Positions 56,079-64,000 of a stretch of 64,000 nucleotides of DNA are shown here, in pieces. The stretch is from Actinomycetaceae bacterium. Its GTDB lineage: Bacteria; Actinomycetota; Actinomycetes; Actinomycetales; Actinomycetaceae. Location: contig JAUNVQ010000003.1 in the NCBI GenBank assembly GCA_030540715.1, forward strand, positions 90,517 through 154,516. The letters are read 5' to 3'. Position 1 is the stretch's first letter; each line of letters opens with the position of its first letter. A program made the translations under genes and the position numbers. The notes under the pieces were generated by a model. It searched no databases. It saw only the letters and a program-made list of their open reading frames with translations, and had not been told where the DNA came from.

Positions 56079-57617
56079 CTAGTACCCAAACGACAAAGCG
56101 TTTTCAAGGTGTGCGGGATGCGGGGAGGGCTTATCGCTGGTATCTGATGGTGTCTTCGATGAAACATGAGGCATTGTGATGCCTTCTTTAACATAGCGTT
56201 TCATGAGGATGTACCAGACAACACCGAGTGCAGCATAGATGACGGTAAACAGAATCATCGTGAGGAATACCTGCCAGCCAGGTACAGCCCCCGAAACACC
56301 GTTTTCAGTAAGCATATACACCAACTTCGACGAGTCTGTTTCTGCCATATTTGCTGGATAAACGATAAATGGCTGACGGCCAATTTCTGTGAAGATCCAG
56401 CCAATATTGATACCAATGAAGGGCATTGGCAGCGACAGCACCGCGAACTTCGACAATGCGGTTGAAGTGGTGATGCGCTCACCCCGGAGTGCGTACAGAC
56501 CCCAGACTGCAAGGATGACAGAGAAAATGCCAAAGAGCATCATCAAACGGAATGTCCAGAAAGTGATCATAATGGGGGGATTGACCTGGTTCACATTGAA
56601 CTTATCCGCGAATTCCGCATTGAGGTCATTAATACCTTCAACAGTTGTTGAGGGGGCCCAGTTCTTGAGGATGGACAGCATCGACGGGATTTGACCGACG
56701 TAGGTGATGCTTTCCTCGTCACATTTGGCATCCAGTGCCCATGAGCCAAAAGCAGCCACAGTGAAGGGGGCATTTGGCGTTGTGCCGCACAGGGCCTCAG
56801 CGGCAGCCATCTTTGCGGGCTGCTTGTAGGCAATCTCGACAGCTTGCATGTGTCCTGATGCGCCAGTAAGAATACCGCCAACAATGGTAACAACTAAACC
56901 GAAACGTGCAATGGGTTTCCATACGTTACGTGCTTCAGTTTCTGCGCCTGCTCGAGCCGAACGTACAATCCACCAGATTGACACACCTGCAATAAATGTG
57001 CCAGCAAGAAGCCAGGCAGAGGTGACAACGTGGAAGAATGCTACCCACAACACTGGGTTGAGGATAACGGCAAAAAAGCCGCCCACACCGTCAAGTTGTG
57101 CGCGACCAGTGGCAGGATCAACAACAGCGCCAACAGGATGTTGCATCCATGAGTTCGCGCCGATAATCCACAGTGCCGAAGTGTTCACACCGATAGTAGC
57201 CAACCAAATCATCCATGTGTGGGCTTTTGCAGATAGACGTCCCCAACCAAAAATCCACATTCCAAGGAAGGTGGATTCAAGGAAGAACGACAGAAGTGCT
57301 TCGCAGGCTAGTGGAGCACCGAAGATGTCTCCCACGTAGCGCGAATACTCTGACCAGTTCATGCCGAATTGGAACTCCTGCACAATACCAGTAGCCACAC
57401 CAAGTGCGAAGTTGATTAAAAATAGTTTCCCGAAGAACCGTGTAGCCTTCAGCCATACGTCTTTTTGGGTTTTGAGCCATATTGTTTGCAAGATGGCTAC
57501 GCATAAAGACATGCCGATGGTAAACGGAACGAGAATGAAATGGTAAACAGTGGTAATACCAAACTGCCACCGTGCCATAGTTAAAGCATCAAATATGTCT
57601 GCTGAAACGACACTCAT
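56079..57617 (-). CDS. cydA: Cytochrome bd oxidase subunit I
   Basis: 512 residues. Subunit I carries haems b558, b595 and d and oxidises quinol to reduce O2. The haem ligand His26 lies in TTVYHFILVPFTIG. The GRQPF motif (GRQPFIVYPANMAETD) is present, with a short Q-loop as in Gram-positive enzymes. GAAAGG precedes the ATG. The operon order is cydA, cydB, cydD, cydC, downstream of a region with paired palindromes. High oxygen affinity suits microaerobic growth. Confidence 0.97.
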   Translation of the reverse strand: MSVVSADIFDALTMARWQFGITTVYHFILVPFTIGMSLCVAILQTIWLKTQKDVWLKATRFFGKLFLINFALGVATGIVQEFQFGMNWSEYSRYVGDIFGAPLACEALLSFFLESTFLGMWIFGWGRLSAKAHTWMIWLATIGVNTSALWIIGANSWMQHPVGAVVDPATGRAQLDGVGGFFAVILNPVLWVAFFHVVTSAWLLAGTFIAGVSIWWIVRSARAGAETEARNVWKPIARFGLVVTIVGGILTGASGHMQAVEIAYKQPAKMAAAEALCGTTPNAPFTVAAFGSWALDAKCDEESITYVGQIPSMLSILKNWAPSTTVEGINDLNAEFADKFNVNQVNPPIMITFWTFRLMMLFGIFSVILAVWGLYALRGERITTSTALSKFAVLSLPMPFIGINIGWIFTEIGRQPFIVYPANMAETDSSKLVYMLTENGVSGAVPGWQVFLTMILFTVIYAALGVVWYILMKRYVKEGITMPHVSSKTPSDTSDKPSPHPAHLENALSFGY

Positions 57618-58044
57618 GTGCTCGCCTTTCCGATAGAGAATAAGGGTTGAAATTTGTCCTAACCGTAGTTACCCACACCACATCGCTATGATGTGACAAC
57701 CATGTCATTAACATATCAACAAACTTCATGTGTGTCATACGTCCTATAGGGAAACTGCAAAATAATGCACAAGAATCGGACAGATTTGCAAAATGTGCAA
57801 TAATAATAGGTGGCAGTCTTCTTGGCACGCATCCAAATGGCTGTCCACACAAAGATAGACAAGGAAAATCTACTTTGAATGTGGCATTGTTGTCTATGGT
57901 GTTTCGAACCTTCTAACGTCGCCATACCGACCTCAGATTGGTCAACAATAATGCAGTAAAAGACTTTCGCGCAGGCGGTGTGAAAAAGAACATTGCTAGT
58001 GGCGACGACCCCGAGGTATTAGGTGGACGTGTACGTGATACCTC
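57618..58044. other. Intergenic region between divergent cydA and rne/rng
   Basis: About 430 bases with no supported gene. Features seen are TGACA-N4-TGTCA (57694-57707) and two TGCA palindromes (57756-57769 and 57786-57800). Both promoters should lie here, but I cannot place them with confidence. Confidence 0.45.
57756..57800. promoter_or_regulatory. Paired TGCA-type palindromes upstream of cydA
   Basis: TGCA-AAATAA-TGCA (57756-57769) and TTGCA-AAATG-TGCAA (57786-57800) share TGCAAAAT. Their centres are about 31 bases apart, close to three helical turns, as expected for dimers bound on one face of DNA. They lie about 140-180 bases upstream of the cydA ATG. The regulator is unknown. Confidence 0.45.
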
Positions 58045-60492
58045 ATGGAGAACTTTGTGAAAGACAAGAGCGATACTGTGCGCACTTCCGGCAATGAACT
58101 TAATGAAAAGACCATGACGACAACAAAAAAAGAATTTCAGATCTCAGCAATTCCTCTTTTCATGGCTCCCGATCCATCCTTTGCTCAAACGATGAGCGAG
58201 ACAGCAGACTATGCTGAATTTGATGAATCATTTACCCGGCGAACCAGGGAGGCAACCCCACGTGGTGACGAGGGGCAACAGAAGAAACGAACAAGACAGA
58301 CACGGAAAACAAAAGCTACTCAAAAGAAAACGTCGGACAAAGCTGAATCACGCAGCAAAAAAATCAACCAAGAGACGTCCTCTGCTTCTGAGCGTGTTCG
58401 AGTCACGTCCCCAAGCGAACCTCACTCCGAGATAGAAACCGATGGTATTCGCCGTACGCGGCGACGTAAACGCAGTGCTGAAGAAACAACCGAGGTGCCC
58501 ACCGAAATTACGGCATTGAAAGGTTCCACACGTCTTGAAGCGAAAAAACAACGCAGGCGTGAAGGTCGCAAAGAACGCAAGCGTACCCTTATCACAGAGG
58601 CAGAGTTTCTAGCGCGACGTGAATCCGTTGACAGGCACATGTATATTCGTGAGCACGATGGATTGAACCAGATAGCAGTGACTGAAGATGATGTTCTTGT
58701 TGAACACTACGTTGCGCGACATACACAGACCACCATGGTGGGAAGTGTATATATGGGTAAAGTCCAAAACGTATTGCCTTCAATGGAAGCAGCATTTGTG
58801 GATTTAGGGCATGGCAGAAACGCCGTGCTTTATGCTGGCGAAGTAAATTGGGACGTAGCGGGATTACAGGGGCGTCCTCGCCGAATCGAGTCTGCATTAA
58901 AACCCGGCGATTCGGTGCTCGTGCAGGTGACCAAGGATCCGATAGGTCACAAAGGCGCGCGTCTGACCGCTCAAATCACCCTGGCTGGACGCTACCTTGT
59001 ATTTGTTCCTTCCGGTGCGATGACAGGGATTTCACGAAAACTTCCTGAAAAGGAGCGCCGTCGCCTTAAACGCCTGCTCAAAGACATTATTCCCGCTGGA
59101 CATGGTGTTATTGTGCGAACAGCAGCCGAGGGGGCAACAGAAGAACAACTACGTGTTGACGTTGAGCGACTGATTGCACAATGGCAAGAAATCGACAAAA
59201 AAGCACAGCGGAAAACACTGAAAGTACCAACACTTTTGCGAGGTGAACCAGAACTTGCATTACGGGTAGTGCGCGATGTTTTTAATGAAGATTTTGCGTC
59301 AATGCACATTCAGGGAAAACAAACGTGGACGAAAGTATGCCAATACGTTGAAGAGTTTGCTCCGGATTTGCGTGACAGGCTTCATCACTGGACAGCAAAT
59401 GATGATATTTTCGCGGCCCATCGCGTTGATGAACAGCTAGCGAAGGGGATGGACCGCAAGGTATGGTTGCCCTCTGGGGGATACCTTATTATAGAGCGCA
59501 CCGAAGCAATGACAGTTATTGATGTGAATACTGGAAAATATACGGGCACTGGCGGCACGCTGGAAGAGACAGTAACAAAGAATAACCTGGAATCTGCAGA
59601 AGAAATTGTGCGCCAACTTCGCCTGCGCGATATCGGTGGAATCATTGTTATTGACTTCGTTGATATGGTGTTGGAATCTAATAGGGAACTTGTGCTTCGC
59701 CGACTGATTGAGTGTTTAGGGCGTGACCGCACCCGCCACCAGGTTACTGAAGTGACATCCCTAGGATTAGTGCAAATGACGCGGAAACGTGTTGGGCAGG
59801 GTCTGGTAGAGGCTTTTTCAACTCAGTGTGAACATTGTGAAGGCCGAGGTTTTATTGTTCACGATGATCCAGTGGAACGCGATAACGGATCCGCAGATAA
59901 ACAAGAACCATCCAGTGGACGTAAGAAAAAACACATGTCTAACGCAGAATGGAAAGCGCAGCGACGCAAAGAAGCCCGTAAGGCAGAAACAAAAGCACTG
60001 GTAGAAACCAAAAAAGAGGTTCGACAAACGCTAGCTCAAATAGCTGAGGCTGCACAGACTTCTCATGAAGGCAATGTTGATGATAAAGATGGTGCAAAAG
60101 ATTCAACAAGATATGATTCAACGAGTGGCGTGAAGCGTTCATCAGCTAAAAAATCAGCTGGACAACGCAGTAGTTCTCAAGGTTCGCACACGATTGAGAC
60201 GGAAAAAAACAGTGCTGAAAAGGATGATCTTAGTGGTGCTCGACGTGGAACCTCGTATAGTGCTGACCAATTCGACGGTATTGCGTTATTATCCTCACCC
60301 CATGTAAAACCGCAGTTAAATGCACCATCTTCACAGGTTCACGACAGCAATCGCAGTGGTGTTACTCGTGATCGGATCACGGTTGACGCTACCTCACCCG
60401 ACGGTGAGCGCGAACCGACGCTACGCAGGCGTCGTGTTGTGCGTTCAGGTGTGGTCGATCCAGCGAAAGCGATGACATCCAAGGAAGCTTAG
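58045..60492 (+). CDS. rne: Ribonuclease E/G
   Basis: 815 residues. Basic, low-complexity ends (about 1-190 and 615-815) flank the catalytic core. The core has an S1-like domain (about 215-330; VGSVYMGKVQNVLPSMEAAFVDLGH), the RNase H-like region and the DNase I-like domain with the Mg2+-binding aspartates D493 (MTVIDVNTG) and D537 (IIVIDFVDM). C595 and C598 (CEHCEGRG) form the zinc-link. This layout, with disordered segments on both sides, is typical of actinobacterial RNase E. It starts rRNA and mRNA processing. The downstream rplU-rpmA-obgE block is the usual neighbour. Confidence 0.95.
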   Translation: MENFVKDKSDTVRTSGNELNEKTMTTTKKEFQISAIPLFMAPDPSFAQTMSETADYAEFDESFTRRTREATPRGDEGQQKKRTRQTRKTKATQKKTSDKAESRSKKINQETSSASERVRVTSPSEPHSEIETDGIRRTRRRKRSAEETTEVPTEITALKGSTRLEAKKQRRREGRKERKRTLITEAEFLARRESVDRHMYIREHDGLNQIAVTEDDVLVEHYVARHTQTTMVGSVYMGKVQNVLPSMEAAFVDLGHGRNAVLYAGEVNWDVAGLQGRPRRIESALKPGDSVLVQVTKDPIGHKGARLTAQITLAGRYLVFVPSGAMTGISRKLPEKERRRLKRLLKDIIPAGHGVIVRTAAEGATEEQLRVDVERLIAQWQEIDKKAQRKTLKVPTLLRGEPELALRVVRDVFNEDFASMHIQGKQTWTKVCQYVEEFAPDLRDRLHHWTANDDIFAAHRVDEQLAKGMDRKVWLPSGGYLIIERTEAMTVIDVNTGKYTGTGGTLEETVTKNNLESAEEIVRQLRLRDIGGIIVIDFVDMVLESNRELVLRRLIECLGRDRTRHQVTEVTSLGLVQMTRKRVGQGLVEAFSTQCEHCEGRGFIVHDDPVERDNGSADKQEPSSGRKKKHMSNAEWKAQRRKEARKAETKALVETKKEVRQTLAQIAEAAQTSHEGNVDDKDGAKDSTRYDSTSGVKRSSAKKSAGQRSSSQGSHTIETEKNSAEKDDLSGARRGTSYSADQFDGIALLSSPHVKPQLNAPSSQVHDSNRSGVTRDRITVDATSPDGEREPTLRRRRVVRSGVVDPAKAMTSKEA

Positions 60493-60730
60493 TCGGAGAT
60501 GAAGAATGCTGCGAAGCCTTCAATCAATGCTATGTGTTTGCTGCCGTGTCAACATTGCAGGAACATATAGGCATTCAATTGATACACTGCAGCAACGTGA
60601 AAGGATGAAAAGAACCAAGATCGTGGCAAAAACCACATGAAACACCCAGAATAAACGGTGTTACAGTTTGCCCGATCGGGTAGAAATCCGCTAGAGTTAA
60701 ACGTCGGTAAGAAATATTGGAACGATAGAA
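60493..60730 (+). promoter_or_regulatory. rplU leader with candidate promoter
   Basis: TTGCCC (60668-60673) and TAGAGT (60692-60697) are 18 bases apart and make a plausible promoter. The ten-base palindrome CCCGATCGGG (60671-60680) overlaps the spacer and may be an operator or chance. No separate gene is supported here. Confidence 0.4.
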
Positions 60731-61051
60731 ATGAGCAGCAACGTGGTCTACGCGATCGTCAAGGCCGGTGGCCGTCAAGAAAAGGTCTCCGTCGGGGATG
60801 TCATCGTTGTCGACAAGCTGGCTGGGGAAATCGGCGATACAGTCGAATTTGCCCCGGTGATGGTGGTCGACGGTGATAAGCTCACCACCGATACTTCGCA
60901 ACTGGAGAAAATGTCGGTAAAAGCCGAAATTCTTGATGAAGTAAAGGCAAAGAAGATCAATATCCTCAAATTTAAGAACAAGACGGGTTATCGTCGCCGT
61001 ATGGGACACCGTCAACAGCATATGACAGTGAAAATCACTGATATTGCTTAA
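60731..61051 (+). CDS. rplU: Ribosomal protein L21
   Basis: 106 residues from ATG 60731; a GTG at 60743 ([12 protein letters not shown]) is closer to the usual L21 start. The family pattern [17 protein letters not shown] and [16 protein letters not shown] is clear. It is a 50S protein, co-transcribed with rpmA 35 bases later. Confidence 0.97.
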   Translation: MSSNVVYAIVKAGGRQEKVSVGDVIVVDKLAGEIGDTVEFAPVMVVDGDKLTTDTSQLEKMSVKAEILDEVKAKKINILKFKNKTGYRRRMGHRQQHMTVKITDIA

Positions 61052-61085
61052 ATAGTTAGTTTTAATCAAGAGAAAGCAGCGTCTG

Positions 61086-61337
61086 ATGGCACATAAGAAA
61101 GGACTTGGTTCCTCCTCAAACGGCCGCGATTCAAATCCGCAATATCTGGGTGTGAAGCGTTACGGTGGCCAGGTTGTCAATGCTGGTGAAATCATTGTTC
61201 GCCAGCGCGGCACGCATTTCCACCCCGGCAAAAATGTTGGGCGTGGCAAAGATGACACTCTGTTTGCGTTAGCAGCAGGCCAGGTGGAGTTCGGTAAGCA
61301 CCGTGGACGCCGCGTGGTAAACATTATTGCCGCTTAG
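61086..61337 (+). CDS. rpmA: Ribosomal protein L27
   Basis: 83 residues, full length. The opening [20 protein letters not shown] and the later [20 protein letters not shown] are diagnostic. The N-terminus reaches the peptidyl-transferase centre and lacks the extra leader cleaved in Firmicutes. It lies between rplU and obgE. Confidence 0.98.
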   Translation: MAHKKGLGSSSNGRDSNPQYLGVKRYGGQVVNAGEIIVRQRGTHFHPGKNVGRGKDDTLFALAAGQVEFGKHRGRRVVNIIAA

Positions 61338-61382
61338 ACAACACACATTGTCTGGATAACCCAGACTCACAACGTGAGGCGG

Positions 61383-61417
61383 AGCCGGAGTTCAATGAAC
61401 TTCCGGCTTCGTTTTTT
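61383..61417 (+). terminator. Terminator after rpmA
   Basis: GCCGGA-GTTC pairs with GAAC-TTCCGGC (about 61383-61409, one bulged base) and is followed by six T (61412-61417). It would separate rplU-rpmA from obgE or reduce read-through. Confidence 0.8.
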
Positions 61418-61473
61418 ATATCGGTCATCTTGACCTACAAGCCCACATTTATGTCGGAAGGATGGAGCAGGCA

Positions 61474-63015
61474 GTGTCCCAGTTTATTGATAGGGTACAG
61501 CTTAGTGTGACCGCTGGAAATGGCGGGCACGGCTGCATGTCGATTCGCCGTGAAAAATATAAGCCACTTGGTGGCCCTGATGGTGGTAATGGTGGGCATG
61601 GTGGATCGGTTATTGCCAAAGTGAACCCACAGATTTCAACACTTCTTGAATTCCATTTTCGTCCACATCAAAAAGGCGAGAACGGTGGCCCAGGTCTAGG
61701 CGATAATCGCAATGGAAACAACGGTGCTGATACGATTTTAGAGGTTCCAGAAGGAACGATTATTAAATCAACAGATGGCACAATTTTGGCTGACCTCCAC
61801 GGTGAAGGAACCGAGTATGTTCTTGCGAAAGGCGGAATCGGAGGACGCGGAAATGCGGCACTTGCCTCCAAGCGTCGAAAAGCTCCAGGGTTTGCTTTGC
61901 TGGGTGAGCCTGGTCAATCATGCGACGTTATCTTTGAACTGAAGTCTATGGCAGATGCCGCACTTGTTGGCTTCCCGTCATGTGGAAAGTCTTCACTTAT
62001 CGGTGCTATCTCGGCCGCCCAACCAGAAGTGGGCGAATATCCGTTTACCACACTGCGCCCTCATCTAGGCGTTGTTGAAGTTGACAGCTATCGTTATACC
62101 GTTGCCGACGTTCCAGGGCTTATTCCAGGTGCCTCTCAAGGTAAAGGCCTTGGTCTTGACTTTTTACGCCATATTGAACGTTGCTCGGTGATTGTTCATG
62201 TTATTGACATGGCAGTTATAGATACAGACCGCAGCCCCGTTGCAGATATTGAAGCCATTGAAAAAGAACTCCATCTTTACCAATCAGATCTTGATGCGCT
62301 CAGTGGCTACGTTCCTTTGAGCGAGCGCCCACGCATTATCGCCCTTAACAAGATGGATGTACCAGATTCATGCGACCTTGCAGATATTGTTGAATCAGAT
62401 CTTGCAGTCTTTGGCTGGCCGATCTTTAAAGCGTCAGCAATTTCACGGGAAGGCTTACGTGAACTCACCCTCGCGTTGGGAGAGATTATCGAACACAATC
62501 GCCCTTCAATAACAGACGATGATGAAGAAAAACGTGTTGTTCTTCGCCCCACACCCAAAGGGAAAACAGCTCAGCAGCAACTGGATATTCAGAAAAAACA
62601 TGATAGCGATGGCACTTACTATCTGGTTCTTGCTGACAATGTTGAACGCTGGGTGGTACAAACCGATTTTAGTAATGAAGAAGCGATCGGCTACTTGGCT
62701 GAACGCCTGAAAAACGGTGGAGTAGAAGACCGCCTTATTGATGCGGGAGCTCAAGAGGGCGACAGAGTTGTTATTGGCGAAGAAGGAGTTGTTTTTGACT
62801 TCGAACCCCATATGGCTGCAGGGGCAGAACTGTTGAGTGCTCGAGGCACTGCCGAACGTTTACGTGAACTAGAAATGGAACGAGAAGGCAGACGCCAGCG
62901 GCGCACCAATGAACAGCGTCGCCGTCAATATCGAGAACGGATGGATGCAAAAGCTGCTGCGCGTCAAGCCTTAGAAGAAGAACGCAAACGTGGAATTTGG
63001 ACAGACCCGAACTAG
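61474..63015 (+). CDS. obgE: GTPase Obg
   Basis: 513 residues from GTG 61474, preceded by GGAGCAGG; the upstream ATG at 61462 directly abuts GGAAGG and leaves no spacer, so the GTG start is preferred. The Gly-rich Obg fold (about 1-157) has GPDGGNGGHGGSV and GENGGPGLGDN. The G domain P-loop is GFPSCGKSSLIG, with Cys where Val is usual, then DVPGLIPGA and NKMD. The OCT domain follows (about 370-450), and a basic coiled C-terminal tail ends the protein. It acts in ribosome assembly and stress control. Confidence 0.96.
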   Translation: MSQFIDRVQLSVTAGNGGHGCMSIRREKYKPLGGPDGGNGGHGGSVIAKVNPQISTLLEFHFRPHQKGENGGPGLGDNRNGNNGADTILEVPEGTIIKSTDGTILADLHGEGTEYVLAKGGIGGRGNAALASKRRKAPGFALLGEPGQSCDVIFELKSMADAALVGFPSCGKSSLIGAISAAQPEVGEYPFTTLRPHLGVVEVDSYRYTVADVPGLIPGASQGKGLGLDFLRHIERCSVIVHVIDMAVIDTDRSPVADIEAIEKELHLYQSDLDALSGYVPLSERPRIIALNKMDVPDSCDLADIVESDLAVFGWPIFKASAISREGLRELTLALGEIIEHNRPSITDDDEEKRVVLRPTPKGKTAQQQLDIQKKHDSDGTYYLVLADNVERWVVQTDFSNEEAIGYLAERLKNGGVEDRLIDAGAQEGDRVVIGEEGVVFDFEPHMAAGAELLSARGTAERLRELEMEREGRRQRRTNEQRRRQYRERMDAKAAARQALEEERKRGIWTDPN

Positions 63016-63318
63016 AGCCCTCAATGCCAGCGGGTTTTGCTGCGATGTGTTTTTCTGAAGGTGAGGAAGAATTCTCACAGGGATTTTTCGAAACGGTGGC
63101 CAGCTTTCGTCCTCTTACTTTGCCCGTGAAGCACCAGGGCATCAAACTGCGATATGCTCAACGTCTAACGTAGCATCGAAGGTAATCTTTCTGCCTTGAC
63201 TGCGTGAAAGCATACGCCCAGTCCTTTCTATGCGTTGGGTGTCTCATTTTCACTGTTCATCTTGCACCACTTTGTCAGTGCTGGTTACCTTTGAACCAGG
63301 ACAAAAGAGAGGCAAAAC
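63016..63318 (+). other. Intergenic region between obgE and proB
   Basis: Just over 300 bases. It contains a possible 49-codon frame from ATG 63024 to TAG 63173 (opening MPAGFAAMCFSEGEEEFSQG) that starts eight bases after obgE but has no clear ribosome binding site or family. The rest shows nothing I can name except AGAGAGGC before proB. Confidence 0.35.
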
Positions 63319-64000
63319 ATGTCAGTTTCCCCGCACGATACCACCTATCGCACTCCCGATGGCGGAACGGTACCATCACGCAGACGCATTTTGGCGACAG
63401 CCAGACGCATCGTCGTAAAAATAGGATCATCCTCGCTATCGCGCGATGATGGATGCTTGGATCTTAACAGACTGGATCAGGTAGCAGGATTTGTATGTCA
63501 ACGCCTTGATATAGGCCAACAGGTGATGGTTGTGACATCGGGGGCAATATCGGCCGGAATTGTTCCCCTAGGGCTCACAATGCGTCCACGTGACTTGCCA
63601 ACGGCTCAAGCCTGCGCCGCCATGGGGCAAGGGCTCCTGATGGCACGATGGAAAGAAGCCTTCCAAAGTCACCGACACCAGGTAGCACAGATCTTGTTGA
63701 CCGTTGAAGATGTCATGCGACGCAACCAGTACACCAACGCTCACCAAGCCCTCGATAAACTTTTGAACCTTGGGATTGTGCCCATCGTCAATGAAAATGA
63801 TGCCGTTGCCACCGACGAGATTCGCTTTGGCGACAACGACCGTTTGGCGGCATTGACCAGTCACATGATTCAGGCCGATGTTCTGATATTAGCCACCGAT
63901 GTTGACGGTCTTTATACGGCACCTCCCAGTGACCCAGCAGCCACAAAAATTGACGTCGTTACCGACATTAACAATGTTGATGCTGTTGTTAGCGCGAAAG
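63319..64000 (+). CDS. proB: Glutamate 5-kinase (partial, C-terminus outside window)
   Basis: The first 227 codons from ATG 63319, running off the end. The enzyme phosphorylates glutamate in the first step of proline synthesis. The amino acid kinase fold is clear: RRIVVKIGSSSLSRDD, VTSGAISAGIVPLG, AAMGQGLLMARW, NLGIVPIVNENDAVATDEI and FGDNDRLAALTSHMIQAD, then LATDVDGLYTAPPS. The N-terminus is extended by about 25 residues before the kinase fold. A C-terminal PUA domain may lie beyond the window. The proB-after-obgE order is common in actinobacteria. Confidence 0.96.
   Translation, partial: MSVSPHDTTYRTPDGGTVPSRRRILATARRIVVKIGSSSLSRDDGCLDLNRLDQVAGFVCQRLDIGQQVMVVTSGAISAGIVPLGLTMRPRDLPTAQACAAMGQGLLMARWKEAFQSHRHQVAQILLTVEDVMRRNQYTNAHQALDKLLNLGIVPIVNENDAVATDEIRFGDNDRLAALTSHMIQADVLILATDVDGLYTAPPSDPAATKIDVVTDINNVDAVVSAK

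Noticed and set aside
57694..57707. TGACA-N4-TGTCA upstream of cydA as a CRP/FNR site
   Set aside because: The arms are only five bases, the spacing differs from CRP or FNR sites, and no such regulator is encoded here.
60575..61069. Minus-strand frame of 164 codons
   Set aside because: It covers rplU on the opposite strand. L21 is unmistakable, and the minus frame has no recognisable domain.

Overview
The window looks like a chromosome segment of an actinobacterium of moderate G+C (by eye well below Streptomyces or Mycobacterium). The evidence is gene order: eno–divIC/ftsB-like–DUF501–ppx–tRNA-Leu(UAA), trhA (hemolysin III)–uppS, xseB/xseA–ispH–ychF, infC–rpmI–rplT–spoU methylase, a DAK2-domain gene–recG–rsmD–coaD–sepIVA-like–DUF177–rnc, and rne/rng–rplU–rpmA–obgE–proB. 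These blocks are characteristic of Actinobacteria. A cytochrome bd operon with its CydDC exporter and two NarL-type two-component systems suggest a facultative or microaerophilic, host-associated member, perhaps of the Actinomycetaceae. The family placement is inference.

Layout. 1-12.3 kb: the 5' part of a large secreted surface protein (minus), a two-component system (minus), and two divergent ABC/FtsX transporter pairs (plus). 12.3-19 kb: lipoprotein, enolase, divisome, DUF501 and phosphatase genes, then nhaA (minus) and a tRNA-Leu(UAA). 19-29.6 kb: a Bax inhibitor-like membrane protein, a GNAT-like protein, msrA, an AI-2E family exporter, greA, trhA, uppS, xseAB, ispH and ychF. 29.6-34.2 kb: an accessory island with two unfamiliar proteins, one small ORF and about 2 kb without recognisable genes. 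34.2-36.7 kb: an infC-rpmI-rplT-rRNA methylase operon behind an attenuator-like leader. 36.7-41 kb: an ABC/FtsX pair with a DUF4352 membrane protein, a RraA-like protein and rpmB. 41-48.6 kb: DAK2, recG, rsmD, coaD, sepIVA-like, DUF177 and rnc. 48.6-57.6 kb: a DevR/DevS-like regulator pair and cydABDC. 58-64 kb: RNase E/G, rplU, rpmA, obgE and the start of proB.

How the genes work together. The core is translation (L35, L20, L28, L21, L27, IF3, Obg, RNase III, RNase E/G, RsmD, a SpoU methylase), DNA repair (RecG, Exo VII), isoprenoid synthesis (IspH, UppS) and division (FtsB/DivIC-like, SepIVA-like). The regulator cluster next to cydABDC probably links redox or oxygen sensing to respiration.

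I see no CRISPR array, rRNA gene, complete insertion sequence or prophage. The most interesting signals are a tRNA-Leu(UAA) without the long variable arm, an infC gene that appears to start at AUC behind an attenuator, tandem palindromic operators upstream of trhA, paired TGCA palindromes upstream of cydA, a DosS-like sensor with a candidate haem histidine, and the uncharacterised island between ychF and infC.
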